Source of the DNA: Caldalkalibacillus thermarum
GTDB lineage: Bacteria > Bacillota > Bacilli > Caldalkalibacillales > Caldalkalibacillaceae
Reading direction: 5' to 3'
Assembly (NCBI RefSeq): GCF_014644735.1
Contig: NZ_BMKZ01000012.1
Location: 777 to 64,776 of the forward strand
Length of the DNA stretch: 64,000 nucleotides
Shown: piece after piece, positions 40,488 to 50,776 of the stretch
How positions within the stretch are numbered: the first letter of the stretch is position 1
Layout: every line of letters starts with the position of its first letter
The notes under the pieces: model-generated
What the model saw: the letters and a program-made list of their open reading frames with translations, nothing else
What the model was told of the DNA's origin: nothing
The model's database searches: none
Position numbers and translations under genes: made by a program

Positions 40488-43400
40488 TTATTTCGCTTCC
40501 TGCGCTCCAGCGTTAGCCTGATTGCTCTCCCCTTGGTCTTCATCTTCGTCAAATTCCAGCATGTTGATCTCCTTCTGGTCGGAGGAGAGGATTTTCACAT
40601 CCATACCCAAGCTTTGCAGTTCTTTGATTAAGACCTTAAATGATTCAGGCACGCCAGGTTCAGGCACATTTTCTCCTTTGACGACGGCTTCATATGTTTT
40701 GACACGGCCGATCACATCGTCGGACTTAACGGTCAAAATTTCTTGCAAGGTGTAGGCCGCACCGTACGCTTCAAGCGCCCATACTTCCATCTCACCAAAA
40801 CGCTGTCCCCCAAACTGGGCTTTACCACCCAGGGGTTGCTGGGTAACCAGCGAATAGGGGCCGGTGGAGCGGGCGTGAATTTTGTCATCGACCATGTGGG
40901 CCAGTTTAAGCATGTACATGATGCCGACTGAAACACGGTTGTCAAATGGCTCGCCTGTTCTTCCGTCATACAAAATTGTCTTTCCGTCTTTCTCCATCCC
41001 CGCCTCTTCCATGATGCTCCATAAATCTTCCTCATTGGCACCGTCAAAGACCGGGCTGGCAATGTATTCACCAAGCAGTTTCCCCGCCATGCCAAGATGC
41101 AGCTCCATCACCTGGCCGATGTTCATCCGTGAGGGAACCCCCAGCGGATTCAGCATGACATCCAGGGGTGTACCGTCAGGCAGATAAGGCATGTCTTCCA
41201 CTGGCAGGATACGGGCAATCACCCCTTTGTTACCGTGACGGCCAGCCATCTTGTCCCCTTCAGCGATTTTCCGTTTCTGGGCAACATATACGCGTACAAG
41301 CTGATTAACGCCTGGAGGCAGTTCATCCCCATTTTCCCGGGTAAACACTTTCACATCCAAGACGATACCTGAACCTCCATGAGGGACACGCAGGGAAGTA
41401 TCCCGCACTTCCCGGGCTTTTTCACCAAAAATGGCATGCAGCAGACGCTCTTCAGCCGTCAGCTCGGTCACTCCTTTGGGGGTTACTTTGCCGACCAGAA
41501 TATCTCCGTCCTTAATCTCTGCTCCGATGCGCACGATCCCCCGCTCATCCAGATTCTTCAAGGCATCTTCACCCACGTTGGGAATGTCACGGGTGATCTC
41601 TTCCGGTCCCAGCTTGGTATCCCGGGCTTCAGACTCATATTCTTCAATGTGAATAGAGGTATAGACATCCTCTTTAACCAAACGTTCACTTAAGATGACC
41701 GCATCCTCAAAGTTGTATCCTTCCCAGGTCATAAAGCCGACCAGCACGTTTTGCCCCAGGGCCAGCTCTCCCTTTTCCATGGAAGGACCGTCAGCGATGA
41801 TGTCCCCCTTTTCCACCCTGTCTCCTTCCCGGACAATGGGACGCTGGTTATAGCACGTACCCTGGTTGGAACGCACAAATTTTAACAGCTTATATTTATC
41901 CAACTCTCCCTTTACTTCCTGTCCGTCCACGTTTTCAATACGGCGGACCCAAATCTCTCTGGCCGTAACCCGCTCCACAATACCTGAGTGTTTGGCGATG
42001 ACCGCAGCTCCGGAATCTCGGGCAGCTTTATACTCCATCCCTGTGCCCACAATGGGGGCGCGGGGCTTTAACAGTGGCACAGCTTGACGCTGCATGTTCG
42101 CACCCATTAAAGCCCGGTTGGAGTCATCGTTCTCCAAGAACGGAATACAAGCTGCCGCAACAGAGACCACCTGTTTAGGTGAAACGTCCATATAATCGAC
42201 GCGGTCCTTGGACACAGTTAATATTTCCTCTTTATAACGGGCCACAATCTCATCGGATATAAAGTTTCCTTCTTCGTCAAGAGGGGCGTTGGCCTGGGCA
42301 ATCACATAGTTGTCTTCTTCGTCCGCTGTCAGATATTCAATTTCGTTAGTGACCCGGTGAGTTTCAGGGTCCACTTTGCGATAGGGCGTTTCAATAAAGC
42401 CGTACTCATTGATACGGGCATAGGTAGACAAAGAGTTAATCAAACCAATGTTCGGCCCTTCAGGTGTCTCAATTGGACACATCCGCCCATAGTGGGAGTG
42501 GTGAACGTCGCGCACTTCAAAGCCGGCCCGCTCCCTGGTCAAACCACCGGGGCCGAGGGCAGACAAACGGCGTTTATGGGTTAACTCCGCCAACGGGTTG
42601 GTTTGATCCATGAACTGGGACAACTGGGAGCTGCCAAAAAACTCCTTGACAGCAGCAATAACCGGGCGAATATTGATCAAGGCCTGCGGTGTGATTGCAC
42701 TGACATCCTGGATGGACATGCGCTCACGAACCACACGTTCCATGCGGGCCAAACCGATGCGGAACTGGTTTTGCAACAGTTCGCCAACAGAGCGCAAACG
42801 GCGGTTACCCAGGTGGTCAATATCATCAGTGTTACCAATGCCGTGCAGCAAGTTGATAAAATAGCTGATCGAAGCAATAATGTCAGCAGGCGTGATATGC
42901 TTCACTTTTTTATCAACCGGTCCGTTGGCAATGATGCGCACGATTTCGCCGCTTTCATCTTCCCGGGGTGAAAACACGTCAATGGTTTGCACAGTGATCT
43001 CATCTTCAATGACGCCACCGTAAGGCTTATATTTGCGCATACCAATTCCCTTTTCCAAATAGGGCATGATGCGGTCCAGCGTGCGCCGGTCAATCAGCTG
43101 GCCTGCTTCAGCTATAATTTCCCCTGTTTCCGGATCCACCAGGGTTTCAGCCAAACGCTGGTTAAACAGCCGGTTTTTAATGTGCAGTTTTTTATTGATT
43201 TTATAACGTCCCACACTGGCCAGATCATAGCGCTTGGGATCAAAGAAGCGGGATTCCAGCAAGCTTTTGGCATTTTCCACCGTAGGCGGTTCACCGGGGC
43301 GCAAGCGCTCATAGATTTCGATCAGCGCCTTTTCAGTGGAATCGGTATTATCCTTTTCCAGCGTTTGACGCAGATAAGGGTCTTCTCCTAAAAGGTTGAT

Positions 43401-44018
43401 AATCTCATGATCGCTGCCAAAGCCAAGCGCACGGAGCAACACAGTAACAGGAAGCTTCCGTGTTCTGTCAATGCGCACATAGATCACGTCTTTGGCGTCG
43501 GTCTCAAACTCAAGCCAGGCCCCGCGGTTGGGGATCACCGTGGCCGTGTAGCCCACTTTGCCGTTCTTATCCACTTTTTCACTGAAGTAGACACTAGGTG
43601 AGCGCACCAGCTGGCTGACAATGACACGCTCCGCTCCGTTGATAATAAAAGTGCCTGTTTCCGTCATGAGCGGGAAGTCGCCCATGAACACATCCTGTTC
43701 TTTAACCTCACCCGTTTCTTTATTGATTAAACGCACCTTAACGCGCAAAGGTGCGGCATAAGTCACATCACGCTCTTTTGCTTCGTCTACGGTATATTTG
43801 GGTTCTCCTAAGCTATAATCGATAAACTCCAAGACGAGGTTTCCTGCAAAATCTTCAATGGGGGATATTTCGTCGAACAACTCTTTTAATCCTTCTTCCA
43901 AAAACCAGCGATAAGAGGAATGCTGAACTTCAATCAGGTTGGGAAGATCCAGAACCTCCTTGATGCGCGCAAAACTCCTTCTTTGGCGGTAACGTCCGCA
44001 TTGAACAAGCTGAGCCAT
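40488..44018 (-). CDS. rpoB: RNA polymerase beta subunit
   Basis: 1176 residues from ATG 44018 (GAGGGG upstream). [20 protein letters not shown]. The rifampicin region reads [20 protein letters not shown] then RLSALGPGG, the sensitive-type residues at the usual positions (Asp, His, Arg, Ser). [14 protein letters not shown] and the C-terminal [20 protein letters not shown] are present. Preceded by its own promoter candidate. Confidence 0.98.
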   Translation of the reverse strand: MAQLVQCGRYRQRRSFARIKEVLDLPNLIEVQHSSYRWFLEEGLKELFDEISPIEDFAGNLVLEFIDYSLGEPKYTVDEAKERDVTYAAPLRVKVRLINKETGEVKEQDVFMGDFPLMTETGTFIINGAERVIVSQLVRSPSVYFSEKVDKNGKVGYTATVIPNRGAWLEFETDAKDVIYVRIDRTRKLPVTVLLRALGFGSDHEIINLLGEDPYLRQTLEKDNTDSTEKALIEIYERLRPGEPPTVENAKSLLESRFFDPKRYDLASVGRYKINKKLHIKNRLFNQRLAETLVDPETGEIIAEAGQLIDRRTLDRIMPYLEKGIGMRKYKPYGGVIEDEITVQTIDVFSPREDESGEIVRIIANGPVDKKVKHITPADIIASISYFINLLHGIGNTDDIDHLGNRRLRSVGELLQNQFRIGLARMERVVRERMSIQDVSAITPQALINIRPVIAAVKEFFGSSQLSQFMDQTNPLAELTHKRRLSALGPGGLTRERAGFEVRDVHHSHYGRMCPIETPEGPNIGLINSLSTYARINEYGFIETPYRKVDPETHRVTNEIEYLTADEEDNYVIAQANAPLDEEGNFISDEIVARYKEEILTVSKDRVDYMDVSPKQVVSVAAACIPFLENDDSNRALMGANMQRQAVPLLKPRAPIVGTGMEYKAARDSGAAVIAKHSGIVERVTAREIWVRRIENVDGQEVKGELDKYKLLKFVRSNQGTCYNQRPIVREGDRVEKGDIIADGPSMEKGELALGQNVLVGFMTWEGYNFEDAVILSERLVKEDVYTSIHIEEYESEARDTKLGPEEITRDIPNVGEDALKNLDERGIVRIGAEIKDGDILVGKVTPKGVTELTAEERLLHAIFGEKAREVRDTSLRVPHGGSGIVLDVKVFTRENGDELPPGVNQLVRVYVAQKRKIAEGDKMAGRHGNKGVIARILPVEDMPYLPDGTPLDVMLNPLGVPSRMNIGQVMELHLGMAGKLLGEYIASPVFDGANEEDLWSIMEEAGMEKDGKTILYDGRTGEPFDNRVSVGIMYMLKLAHMVDDKIHARSTGPYSLVTQQPLGGKAQFGGQRFGEMEVWALEAYGAAYTLQEILTVKSDDVIGRVKTYEAVVKGENVPEPGVPESFKVLIKELQSLGMDVKILSSDQKEINMLEFDEDEDQGESNQANAGAQEAK

Positions 44019-44217
44019 CTTTTCACCCCTCATTGTAAGTAATCTCCAAAACACAAAAAAGGATCAGCTTACAGCTTAAGAGACCCCTGATTGACAGACA
44101 TGCTCTATTCTATTAGCTTGCCCCAAAAAAATAACGTTCATACCTTTTTGAGGATAACCACTTGACAAATGGAAAAAAAGGTGTTCTTTTTGACCATACT
44201 ATATTTCGCATTTTATA

Positions 44218-44246
44218 ACAATAACATAATTTAAATGGACAGTCAA
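44218..44246 (-). promoter_or_regulatory. Promoter candidate upstream of rpoB
   Basis: TTGACT (44241-44246), 17 bp, TATTGT (44218-44223) on the minus strand, followed by a leader of about 195 nt with several AT-rich stretches and no further gene. It would make rpoBC at least partly independent of rplJL. Confidence 0.55.
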
Positions 44247-44272
44247 TGGTTTATGTTAACGATGTTTTCCTT

Positions 44273-44878
44273 TTAAACGGATGATTTAATGGCCTTAATG
44301 ATACGGTACCCCTTCTTTTTCTCTACTTCGTCCACTTGTTCGAAAAGACTCTCCAGTTTTTTAACTGCTGAAGGAGCCCCCTGCTTCTTTTGCACAACGA
44401 TCCACAATACGCCTCCAGGCTTGAGTGCCTCATAACTTTCTTCAAACAACCTGAATACTGTCGCTTTGCCGGCCCGGATGGGCGGATTGGACAAAATCGC
44501 ATCAAACGGATATTGCTTGACAGCTTGCAAGAGATCGCTCTCTTTGACCATCACGTTGTCAATGTGATTAAGACGGGCATTCTTTCTTGCCAACTTGACG
44601 GCTCGGCAGTTAATATCGACCATGAACACCTGGCGCCGGTCTGATTCCTTGGCTACCGCTAACCCGATGGGACCATAACCGCAACCTACGTCCGCAATGC
44701 GTCCCTCCTTAGGGAGCTCAGCCGTTTCAACCAACAGGCGGGTCCCAAAGTCGACCTTCTTTTTGGAAAATACACCCCGGTCCGTATACAGGCGCAACGC
44801 CTGTCCCCTTAAAGTCACCTCGATCAAGGCCAGTTGATGGCCCACCTCAGGGTTTTGGGTATAGTAATGCTCTGTCAT
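44273..44878 (-). CDS. ybxB: Class I SAM-dependent methyltransferase, RsmC-like (YbxB)
   Basis: 201 residues from ATG 44878. Motif I IADVGCGYGPIGLAVAKE, motif II MVDINCRAVKLARKNARLN, and the N6/N2-type motif ILSNPPIRAG. This is the MTS small domain found in RsmC/RsmD rRNA methylases; a target such as 16S guanine is likely from homology but not shown. Located between rplL and rpoB as B. subtilis ybxB. Confidence 0.88.
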   Translation of the reverse strand: MTEHYYTQNPEVGHQLALIEVTLRGQALRLYTDRGVFSKKKVDFGTRLLVETAELPKEGRIADVGCGYGPIGLAVAKESDRRQVFMVDINCRAVKLARKNARLNHIDNVMVKESDLLQAVKQYPFDAILSNPPIRAGKATVFRLFEESYEALKPGGVLWIVVQKKQGAPSAVKKLESLFEQVDEVEKKKGYRIIKAIKSSV

Positions 44879-44933
44879 TTCGTCAAGCCACTCCCTTTTG
44901 CTTTGAAGGCATACAACTGTTGTTACTTGCAAA

Positions 44934-44960
44934 AAACCCGCTGTTAAACACAGCGGGTTT
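44934..44960 (-). terminator. Terminator after rplL
   Basis: Perfect 11-bp stem AAACCCGCTGT (44934-44944) with ACAGCGGGTTT (44950-44960), loop TAAAC, T run on the minus strand. Confidence 0.92.
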
Positions 44961-44968
44961 ACATGCGT

Positions 44969-45334
44969 TTATTTCAGTTCAACAGTTGCACCGGCTTCTT
45001 CAAGTTTGGACTTGATTTCTTCAGCTTCTTCTTTGGATACACCTTCTTTGATTGGCTTCGGTGCTTCGTCAACAAGGGCTTTTGCTTCTTTCAAGCCAAG
45101 GCCTGTAATTTCACGAACCACCTTGATAACGTTAATCTTGGAGCCACCGGCATTAGCCAGGATAACGTCAAATTCAGTTTGCTCTTCTTGAGCAGCACCT
45201 GCTGCGGCAGCACCAGCAACAGCAACTGGAGCAGCAGCTTCAACACCGAATTCTTCCTCAATGGCTTTAACCAATTCATTTAATTCAAGCACAGTCATTT
45301 CTTTTAACGCATCAATAATTTGTTCTTTCGTCAT
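44969..45334 (-). CDS. rplL: 50S ribosomal protein L7/L12
   Basis: 121 residues: [20 protein letters not shown], Ala/Gly-rich hinge, [40 protein letters not shown]. Multimeric stalk protein recruiting translational GTPases. Confidence 0.98.
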   Translation of the reverse strand: MTKEQIIDALKEMTVLELNELVKAIEEEFGVEAAAPVAVAGAAAAGAAQEEQTEFDVILANAGGSKINVIKVVREITGLGLKEAKALVDEAPKPIKEGVSKEEAEEIKSKLEEAGATVELK

Positions 45335-45462
45335 GACAACTTCCTCCTTAGTTTGATTTTTATGCTTGGGTCGAACTCAACTTCATATCTGTATACAATC
45401 ACAGGTCCGGCATCAGACTAACCTGCTTGAAAACTGCCTCTTTCCGTTTTTCCGTAAGAGGT

Positions 45463-45975
45463 TTATGCCTCCGCTTGCCCGCCTGCTTCTTCTTTCTTTT
45501 CAGCCACAGCTTTAACCACAAGGGCAAAGTTGCGGACAGGTGCCTGCAGCACGCTGAGCAACATAGCCAGCAATCCTTCGCGAGACGGCAGGTCAGCTAA
45601 TTCTTCTACTTTCTCTTTGGTGACGATTTGCCCTTCCACCACACCAGCTTTGATTTCCAGCTCTTCATGATCCTTGGCAAACTTATGCAAAATTTTTGCT
45701 GCCGCAATCGCATCCTCAGGGCTGAAAGCCATTGCGGTCGGACCAACCAGATATTGATCCAGTTCGGTTAAATCTATGGCTTGTGTCGCCCGGCGGGCCA
45801 AGGTGTTTTTATACACTTTAAGCTCACAGCCGGCTTCCCTTAACTGTTTGCGCAATTCAGTGACAGCCGCCACATCAAGACCACGGTAATCAACTAAAAT
45901 CGTCCCTTTAGACTCGCGCAATTTGGTGGCAATATCTTCAACAATCTGCTTCTTTTGCTCCAGTGCTGTTCCCAT
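45463..45975 (-). CDS. rplJ: 50S ribosomal protein L10
   Basis: 170 residues from ATG 45975 (AGGAGG upstream). [55 protein letters not shown]. Anchors L7/L12; the L10-L12 complex binds the leader of its own mRNA in Bacillales. Confidence 0.98.
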   Translation of the reverse strand: MGTALEQKKQIVEDIATKLRESKGTILVDYRGLDVAAVTELRKQLREAGCELKVYKNTLARRATQAIDLTELDQYLVGPTAMAFSPEDAIAAAKILHKFAKDHEELEIKAGVVEGQIVTKEKVEELADLPSREGLLAMLLSVLQAPVRNFALVVKAVAEKKEEAGGQAEA

Positions 45976-46003
45976 GCTCACACCTCCTGATCGATAACTA
46001 AAC

Positions 46004-46161
46004 AAAAAAATCCTTCGCCTGTAGACAGACGAAGGATAGGATTTCTCTTGGGGCTATCCGCAAATTGAAGAAACCTGACCCACGCCTCGGAAGGATATTA
46101 AGCCCAGCAGGGCACCTTCTGTCTACGGCATGTCTAAGCATGTGCTATTTAATTGGACACA
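46004..46161 (-). ncRNA. L10 leader with terminator-like hairpin
   Basis: About 155 nt of leader from the promoter at 46168-46196. It contains GGCGTGGGTCAGG-like sequence and ends in ATCCTTCG/CGAAGGAT (stem 46010-46017/46030-46037) plus seven T, about 30 nt before rplJ. This matches the known arrangement of the L10 leader, where L10-L12 binding favours termination. The leader fold was not computed. Confidence 0.72.
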
Positions 46162-46167
46162 AGTAAG

Positions 46168-46196
46168 ATGGTATCACTTCAGGTGACAAAAGTCAA
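46168..46196 (-). promoter_or_regulatory. rplJ-rplL promoter
   Basis: TTGACT (46191-46196), 17 bp, TACCAT (46168-46173) on the minus strand, just behind rplA. Confidence 0.7.
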
Positions 46197-46217
46197 GTTC
46201 ATCTTAAACGATTTATA

Positions 46218-46913
46218 TTAACCGGCAAATTTCGCCGTGTTCACACGAATGCCAGGACCCATCGTTGAACTGAGTGACACATTGCGCAGATAGGTTCCTT
46301 TGGCGGCAGCAGGCTTCGCTTTAATCAAAGCTTCCATTACGGTGTTAATATTGTCGACCAGTTTGGCCGTATCAAAGGAGACTTTGCCAACCGGAACATG
46401 TACGTTGCCAGCCTTATCTACGCGGTACTCAATTTTACCGGATTTAATTTCTTCAACAGCTTTGGCCACTTCAAACGTAACCGTACCCGTTTTAGGGTTG
46501 GGCATTAAACCTTTCGGACCCAGAATCCGCCCCAGCTTACCGACTTGGGCCATCATATCGGGAGTGGCTACAACCACATCAAAATCAAACCAACCCTGGC
46601 TGACTTTATTGATCAAATCTTCATCGCCTACATAGTCCGCCCCAGCTTGTTCCGCTTCCTTGGCTTTTTCACCTTTGGCAAAAACAAGCACACGCGGCGT
46701 TTTGCCTGTGCCATGGGGCAGGACAACGGCTCCGCGGACTTGTTGGTCAGCTTTTTTAGGATCGACACCCAATCTTACAGCCAATTCTACCGTTTCGTCA
46801 AATTTTGCTGGAGCTACTTTTTTGACCAATTCAACGGCTTCTTCCAAATCATATGCTTTTTCCTTGTCTATCAGCTTGACAGCTTCTTGATACTTCTTGC
46901 CTCGTTTTGCCAT
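46218..46913 (-). CDS. rplA: 50S ribosomal protein L1
   Basis: 231 residues: [54 protein letters not shown] end. Forms the L1 stalk and, in many bacteria, represses its own operon. Confidence 0.98.
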   Translation of the reverse strand: MAKRGKKYQEAVKLIDKEKAYDLEEAVELVKKVAPAKFDETVELAVRLGVDPKKADQQVRGAVVLPHGTGKTPRVLVFAKGEKAKEAEQAGADYVGDEDLINKVSQGWFDFDVVVATPDMMAQVGKLGRILGPKGLMPNPKTGTVTFEVAKAVEEIKSGKIEYRVDKAGNVHVPVGKVSFDTAKLVDNINTVMEALIKAKPAAAKGTYLRNVSLSSTMGPGIRVNTAKFAG

Positions 46914-46970
46914 CTTCCATCCTCCTTAGTGGTAATAGCGGATTAACCTCCCACGTCATTCAAGCCAGAT

Positions 46971-47022
46971 GAGGCAGGCTGCCAAGCACAGGAGCAAACG
47001 CCACCCCCAGCCAGCCTGCCTC
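46971..47022. other. Hairpin between rplK and rplA
   Basis: GAGGCAGGCTG (46971-46981) and CAGCCTGCCTC (47012-47022) form a perfect 11-bp stem with a 30-nt loop in the 118-nt spacer. No T run follows. Possibly a regulatory or processing structure. Confidence 0.5.
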
Positions 47023-47031
47023 TCGCCTGCC

Positions 47032-47457
47032 TCAGTCTTCAATCACGATCCCCATGCTGCGTGCTGTTCCTTCGATCATGCGCATCGCAGCCTCAATATT
47101 AGCAGCATTCAAGTCAGGCATCTTCATTTCGGCAATTTCACGGACCTTGTCCCGCTTAATCGTGGCCACTTTTGTTTTATTCGGTTCACCTGAGCCTGAC
47201 TCAATACCAGCAGCTTTCTTTAAAAGAACTGCGGCAGGCGGCGTTTTAGTAACAAAAGTAAAGGAACGGTCTTCATATACCGTAATCTCAACCGGAATGA
47301 TTAACCCCGCTTTATCTTGCGTTTGGGCATTAAACTCTTTGCAGAACCCCATGATGTTAATCCCGGCCTGACCCAAGGCAGGACCAACAGGCGGTGCAGG
47401 GTTTGCCTTGCCAGCGGGGATCTGCAGTTTAACGACTTTGATCACTTTTTTAGCCAC
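47032..47457 (-). CDS. rplK: 50S ribosomal protein L11
   Basis: 141 residues from GTG 47457 (AAGGAGG upstream). [57 protein letters not shown]. GTPase-associated centre; target region of thiopeptides and the RelA stringent signal. Confidence 0.98.
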   Translation of the reverse strand: MAKKVIKVVKLQIPAGKANPAPPVGPALGQAGINIMGFCKEFNAQTQDKAGLIIPVEITVYEDRSFTFVTKTPPAAVLLKKAAGIESGSGEPNKTKVATIKRDKVREIAEMKMPDLNAANIEAAMRMIEGTARSMGIVIED

Positions 47458-47489
47458 AACAAACACCTCCTTATCCCTAGAACACATAA

Positions 47490-47518
47490 AAGTTAACATA
47501 ACTCTCGTGAACTTTCAA
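47490..47518 (-). promoter_or_regulatory. Promoter candidate for rplK-rplA
   Basis: TTGAAA (47513-47518), 17 bp, TAACTT (47490-47495) on the minus strand in the nusG-rplK spacer. Confidence 0.5.
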
Positions 47519-47560
47519 TCTTTTTCCCCAAAAATATGAGCGACGGACAACTGGAAAATC

Positions 47561-48094
47561 TTACACTTTTTCCACGTTGGCAAAGTCAAGCTCAACAGGC
47601 GTTTCCCGTCCGAACATATTGACCCTGACTTTCACTTTTTGCTTTTCGTTGGAAATTTCCTCGATGGTGCCGATAAAATTAGCAAACGGGCCCTCTTTTA
47701 CTTTTACGTTATCTCCCACCTGGAAGTCAACTTTGACTTTCGACTCGTGAATGCCCATCTGCTTCAACAGGGCGTCTACCTCTTCCGGCAACAGGGGAGT
47801 GGGCTTGGAACCACCGCCATAGGAACCGATAAACCCAGTGACCCCAGGAGTATTGCGCACAACATACCAGGAGTCATCGGTCATGATCATCTCCACGAGT
47901 ACATAGCCCGGAAACTTCTTCTTCATGACCTTTTTCCTTTGACCGTCTTTAATTTCGGTCGTTTCCTCCTGGGGAACAAGGACACGGAAAATTTTATCGG
48001 ACATGTTCATGGTTTCCACACGCATTTCTAAATTCTTTTTGACCTTATTTTCATAGCCGGCATACGTATGCACCACATACCATCTTTTTTCCAT
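47561..48094 (-). CDS. nusG: Transcription elongation factor NusG
   Basis: 177 residues: EKRWYVVHTYAGYENKVKKN, FPGYVLVEMIMTDDSWYVVR, KOW motif VGDNVKVKEGPFANFIGTIE. Binds RNA polymerase clamp; affects pausing and coupling. Confidence 0.98.
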   Translation of the reverse strand: MEKRWYVVHTYAGYENKVKKNLEMRVETMNMSDKIFRVLVPQEETTEIKDGQRKKVMKKKFPGYVLVEMIMTDDSWYVVRNTPGVTGFIGSYGGGSKPTPLLPEEVDALLKQMGIHESKVKVDFQVGDNVKVKEGPFANFIGTIEEISNEKQKVKVRVNMFGRETPVELDFANVEKV

Positions 48095-48129
48095 TATGAG
48101 TCGGACGTGTGTCCAATCCTCCCTTTGGA

Positions 48130-48345
48130 TTAGTTGCCAAAGAATAGCCGCAGCAAGCTAGAAAGCCCCAAATCAATAATCGCAAAGTAAACCGTCATAA
48201 AGGCCACGGTCACTACAACGACAGTCGTATAGCTGATCATTTCTTTACGGTTGGGCCAGCGTACCTTTTTTAATTCTAACCAACAATCGCGGAAAAAAAT
48301 ACCAGTTTTCTTAAATCCATTGCCGATTCTAGCCAGGAAGCCCAT
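48130..48345 (-). CDS. secE: Protein translocase subunit SecE
   Basis: 71 residues with one C-terminal membrane helix (TTVVVVTVAFMTVYFAIIDL) preceded by the conserved amphipathic WLELKKVRWPNRKEMISYT. Gram-positive short form. Between rpmG and nusG. Confidence 0.96.
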   Translation of the reverse strand: MGFLARIGNGFKKTGIFFRDCWLELKKVRWPNRKEMISYTTVVVVTVAFMTVYFAIIDLGLSSLLRLFFGN

Positions 48346-48384
48346 AGTGCCACCCCCAATTTCATATCCTCTTACTGCGCTGGT

Positions 48385-48534
48385 CTATTTCGTCTCACGA
48401 TGCAAGGTGTGTGCATTGCAAAACTTGCAATACTTCTTCAGTTCGATACGCTCTGTGTTCGTCCGCTTATTTTTTTCGGTTGTGTAGTTCCGTTGTTGAC
48501 ACTGGGTACATGCCAAAGTCACCGTGACACGCAT
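48385..48534 (-). CDS. rpmG: 50S ribosomal protein L33, zinc type
   Basis: 49 residues: [20 protein letters not shown] at the N-terminus and [17 protein letters not shown] at the end; C9-X2-C12 and C36-X2-C39 make the zinc site. Start ATG 48534 with GGAGG upstream. Confidence 0.95.
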   Translation of the reverse strand: MRVTVTLACTQCQQRNYTTEKNKRTNTERIELKKYCKFCNAHTLHRETK

Positions 48535-48638
48535 CAGGCACTGCCTCCTCTCATAACAACGTCACAATCTATTTTATAGAGAACAGCCTAGGTTTCTAGA
48601 CAAACAAAAAATGCATGCAAAGACATGCCTACCAACAT

Positions 48639-48668
48639 ACTTTATCACAGCTTAGCCTCACATGTCAA
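48639..48668 (-). promoter_or_regulatory. Promoter for rpmG-secE-nusG
   Basis: TTGACA (48663-48668), 18 bp, TAAAGT (48639-48644) on the minus strand. A small stem GCATG/CATGC with six T at about 48605-48627 lies in the leader and may be an attenuator. The rest of 48535-48745 has no gene. Confidence 0.65.
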
Positions 48669-48740
48669 TTTAAGCCCTGAACATTTTTAAGTTGCGTATA
48701 ACACTAAATGTGGTTCCAGACAAGGTCAATGTGAAACAAT

Positions 48741-48777
48741 AAAAAAACACCAAACACAGGAACTCCTGCCTGGTGTT
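48741..48777 (-). terminator. Terminator after sigH
   Basis: AACACCA (48746-48752) with TGGTGTT (48771-48777), inner CAGG/CCTG, T7 on the minus strand. Confidence 0.85.
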
Positions 48778-48783
48778 GAGGGA

Positions 48784-49440
48784 TTACGCATTTTCTTCCC
48801 GGACCTGAAGGTATCGTTCAAGCTTGCGCTTCACCCGTTGTAATGCATTATCAATCGATTTAACGTGACGGTTCAGGTCTACAGCGATTTCCTGATACGA
48901 CCGGCCATCTAAATAGAGCATGAGCACCCGGCGTTCCAAATCGCTTAAAATCTCACTCATCTTGACTTCAATATCATCAAATTCTTCCTGATTGATGATT
49001 AACTCTTCCGGATCCGATACCCTTGTGCCAGACAAAACATCCATTAGCGTCCGGTCTGACTCATCGTCATAAATAGGCTTGTCCAGTGAAACATAGGAGT
49101 TGAGGGGAATATGTTTTTGGCGGGTAGCGGTTTTAATGGCTGTAATGATCTGCCGGGTGATGCACAATTCAGCAAAGGCTTTAAATGAGGTCAGCTTGTC
49201 CTCTTTATAATCACGGATGGACTTGTACAGGCCGATCATACCTTCTTGAAAGATGTCTTCCCGGTCAGCACCGATCAAAAAGTAGGAGCGGGCTTTGGCC
49301 CGAACAAAGCTTTTATATTTATTGATCAGGTATTCAAGCGCCCTAAGGTCCCCTTGCTTAACCAGTTCCACCACTTCTTCGTCAGGTAGTTGTTCGTAGT
49401 CAGGTGCTTTGTTTTCCTTTTCCTGGCACTGTGCGCGCAA
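48784..49440 (-). CDS. sigH: RNA polymerase sigma-H factor
   Basis: 218 residues from a TTG at 49440, placed behind GGAGGG and giving exactly the length of B. subtilis SigH. Region 2 KSFVRAKARSYFLIGADRED and GMIGLYKSIRDYKEDKLTSF, region 4 RRVLMLYLDGRSYQEIAVDL, NRHVKSIDNALQRVKRKLER. SigH directs early sporulation and competence genes. Own promoter at 49475-49503. Confidence 0.97.
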   Translation of the reverse strand: MRAQCQEKENKAPDYEQLPDEEVVELVKQGDLRALEYLINKYKSFVRAKARSYFLIGADREDIFQEGMIGLYKSIRDYKEDKLTSFKAFAELCITRQIITAIKTATRQKHIPLNSYVSLDKPIYDDESDRTLMDVLSGTRVSDPEELIINQEEFDDIEVKMSEILSDLERRVLMLYLDGRSYQEIAVDLNRHVKSIDNALQRVKRKLERYLQVREENA

Positions 49441-49474
49441 CGCGATCCCTCCGAGCCCTTGTGTGTGTATGACT

Positions 49475-49503
49475 ATTATACCGAAGCCCGTAAACCGCGT
49501 CAA
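49475..49503 (-). promoter_or_regulatory. sigH promoter
   Basis: TTGACG (49498-49503), 17 bp, TATAAT (49475-49480) on the minus strand, overlapping the intergenic space after rae1; transcription starts about 28 nt before the TTG codon. Confidence 0.88.
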
Positions 49504-49510
49504 CACAAGG

Positions 49511-50020
49511 CTAGCCTTCTCTTCTCCACTTTTCAAAAATTTCTGCCATCTCCTTTGTAAGCGGAAATTTTGATTTGGGCTTATGCTGATATTTGTCTTG
49601 GACGTCTTGGCGGATCCTGGCCTCCACATGATTCAGCTCGGTTAACAGCTCCCGGGCCGATTTGCGCAGAGCTCCTTCACCAAAGACAATGCGCTGCTCC
49701 GTGTAATCAGAGGTGGCCACATAAATTTGGCGTTGAACACGCCTTAAGCGCCGCACCAATTTTTCAATACATTCATCGGCCGTTTCTTTTTCCTTGGTGA
49801 AAATCACCTCAATGTTACGTTCCCTGTACACCTTGCCAATTCCAGGAACCAGATGGGCATCAAAAACGACATAGACTTTTGTTCCTGTATAACCCTGATA
49901 ATCAGCCAGTTTATCCAGCAGCCAATCGCGGGCATCTTCCAAACGATTCCGGTCAAAGGGGAGCATGTCTTTCGCAGCGCCAATCACGTTATATCCATCC
50001 ACAATCAAGATTTCCTCCAC
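49511..50020 (-). CDS. rae1: Ribosome-associated endoribonuclease Rae1 (YacP), NYN domain
   Basis: 169 residues from GTG 50020 with AGGAGG in the end of rlmB spacer. NYN/PIN-like fold: ILIVDGYNVIGAAKDMLPF with the catalytic Asp, YVVFDAHLVPG, KETADECIEKLVRRLRR and VATSDYTEQRIVFG. Rae1 cleaves mRNA in the ribosomal A site in B. subtilis. Confidence 0.93.
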   Translation of the reverse strand: MEEILIVDGYNVIGAAKDMLPFDRNRLEDARDWLLDKLADYQGYTGTKVYVVFDAHLVPGIGKVYRERNIEVIFTKEKETADECIEKLVRRLRRVQRQIYVATSDYTEQRIVFGEGALRKSARELLTELNHVEARIRQDVQDKYQHKPKSKFPLTKEMAEIFEKWRREG

Positions 50021-50032
50021 ACGCCATCCCTC

Positions 50033-50776
50033 CTACGAGACTGGATGGCGCTGACGGTAAACTTCAAACATTAAGACAGAGGCGGCCACAGAGGCATTTA
50101 GCGAGCTTACCCGGCCAGCCAGCGGAATCTTAACATGATAGTCACATTTTTCACGGACCAGGCGGCTGATGCCTTTGCCTTCATTACCAATCACCACAGC
50201 CACCGGCACGGTAAAGTCAGCCTGGCGGAAGTCCTGTTGGGCATCCGTTGCTGTGCCACACACCCAAATATGCCTGGTTTTTAATTCTTCAATCGTCTGA
50301 GCCAAATTGGTCACCCTGGTGACCGGTACATAGTGAATAGCTCCAGCTGAAGTTTTGGCCACAGTGGCCGTCAAACCGGCCGACCGCCGCTTAGGGATAA
50401 TCACGCCGTGGGCGCCGGTGGCATCCGCCGTCCGCAAGATGGAACCCAGGTTATGGGGGTCTTCGATGCCATCCAAAATGAGGAAAAAGGGCGGTTCATT
50501 CCGCTCCGCTGCCCGCTTGAACAAGGTGTCTAGCTCTGCGTATGTATAAGCCGCCACAAAGGCAAGAACACCTTGGTGCGCCATTTCTCCCGTCACTTGG
50601 TCGATTTTCTTCCGGGGCACTTGCTGAACCACAACACCCTGTTCCTTGGCCTGACGAATCAACTCTGTCAGCCCGGCCCCCTTACTTTCCTTGGCTATCC
50701 ATAGCTTGTTCAGGGGATGCCGGGCCCGCAAAGCTTCTAACACCGGATTTTTTCCTGCGATCCATTCCTGCTTCAC
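50033..50776 (-). CDS. rlmB: 23S rRNA 2'-O-methyltransferase RlmB (SpoU family)
   Basis: 247 residues. N-terminal RNA-binding domain (EWIAGKNPVLEALRARHPLN), then SPOUT knot motifs: LILDGIEDPHNLGSILRTAD, VAVVIGNEGKGISRLVREK, IPLAGRVSSLNASVAASVLM. Methylates the guanosine 2251-equivalent. ATG overlaps the mrnC stop by 4 nt. Confidence 0.95.
   Translation of the reverse strand: MKQEWIAGKNPVLEALRARHPLNKLWIAKESKGAGLTELIRQAKEQGVVVQQVPRKKIDQVTGEMAHQGVLAFVAAYTYAELDTLFKRAAERNEPPFFLILDGIEDPHNLGSILRTADATGAHGVIIPKRRSAGLTATVAKTSAGAIHYVPVTRVTNLAQTIEELKTRHIWVCGTATDAQQDFRQADFTVPVAVVIGNEGKGISRLVREKCDYHVKIPLAGRVSSLNASVAASVLMFEVYRQRHPVS

Noticed and set aside
46004-46040. Plain terminator between rplA and rplJ
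   Set aside because: The hairpin lies after the rplJ promoter and just before rplJ, so it is better read as the attenuator part of the L10 leader.
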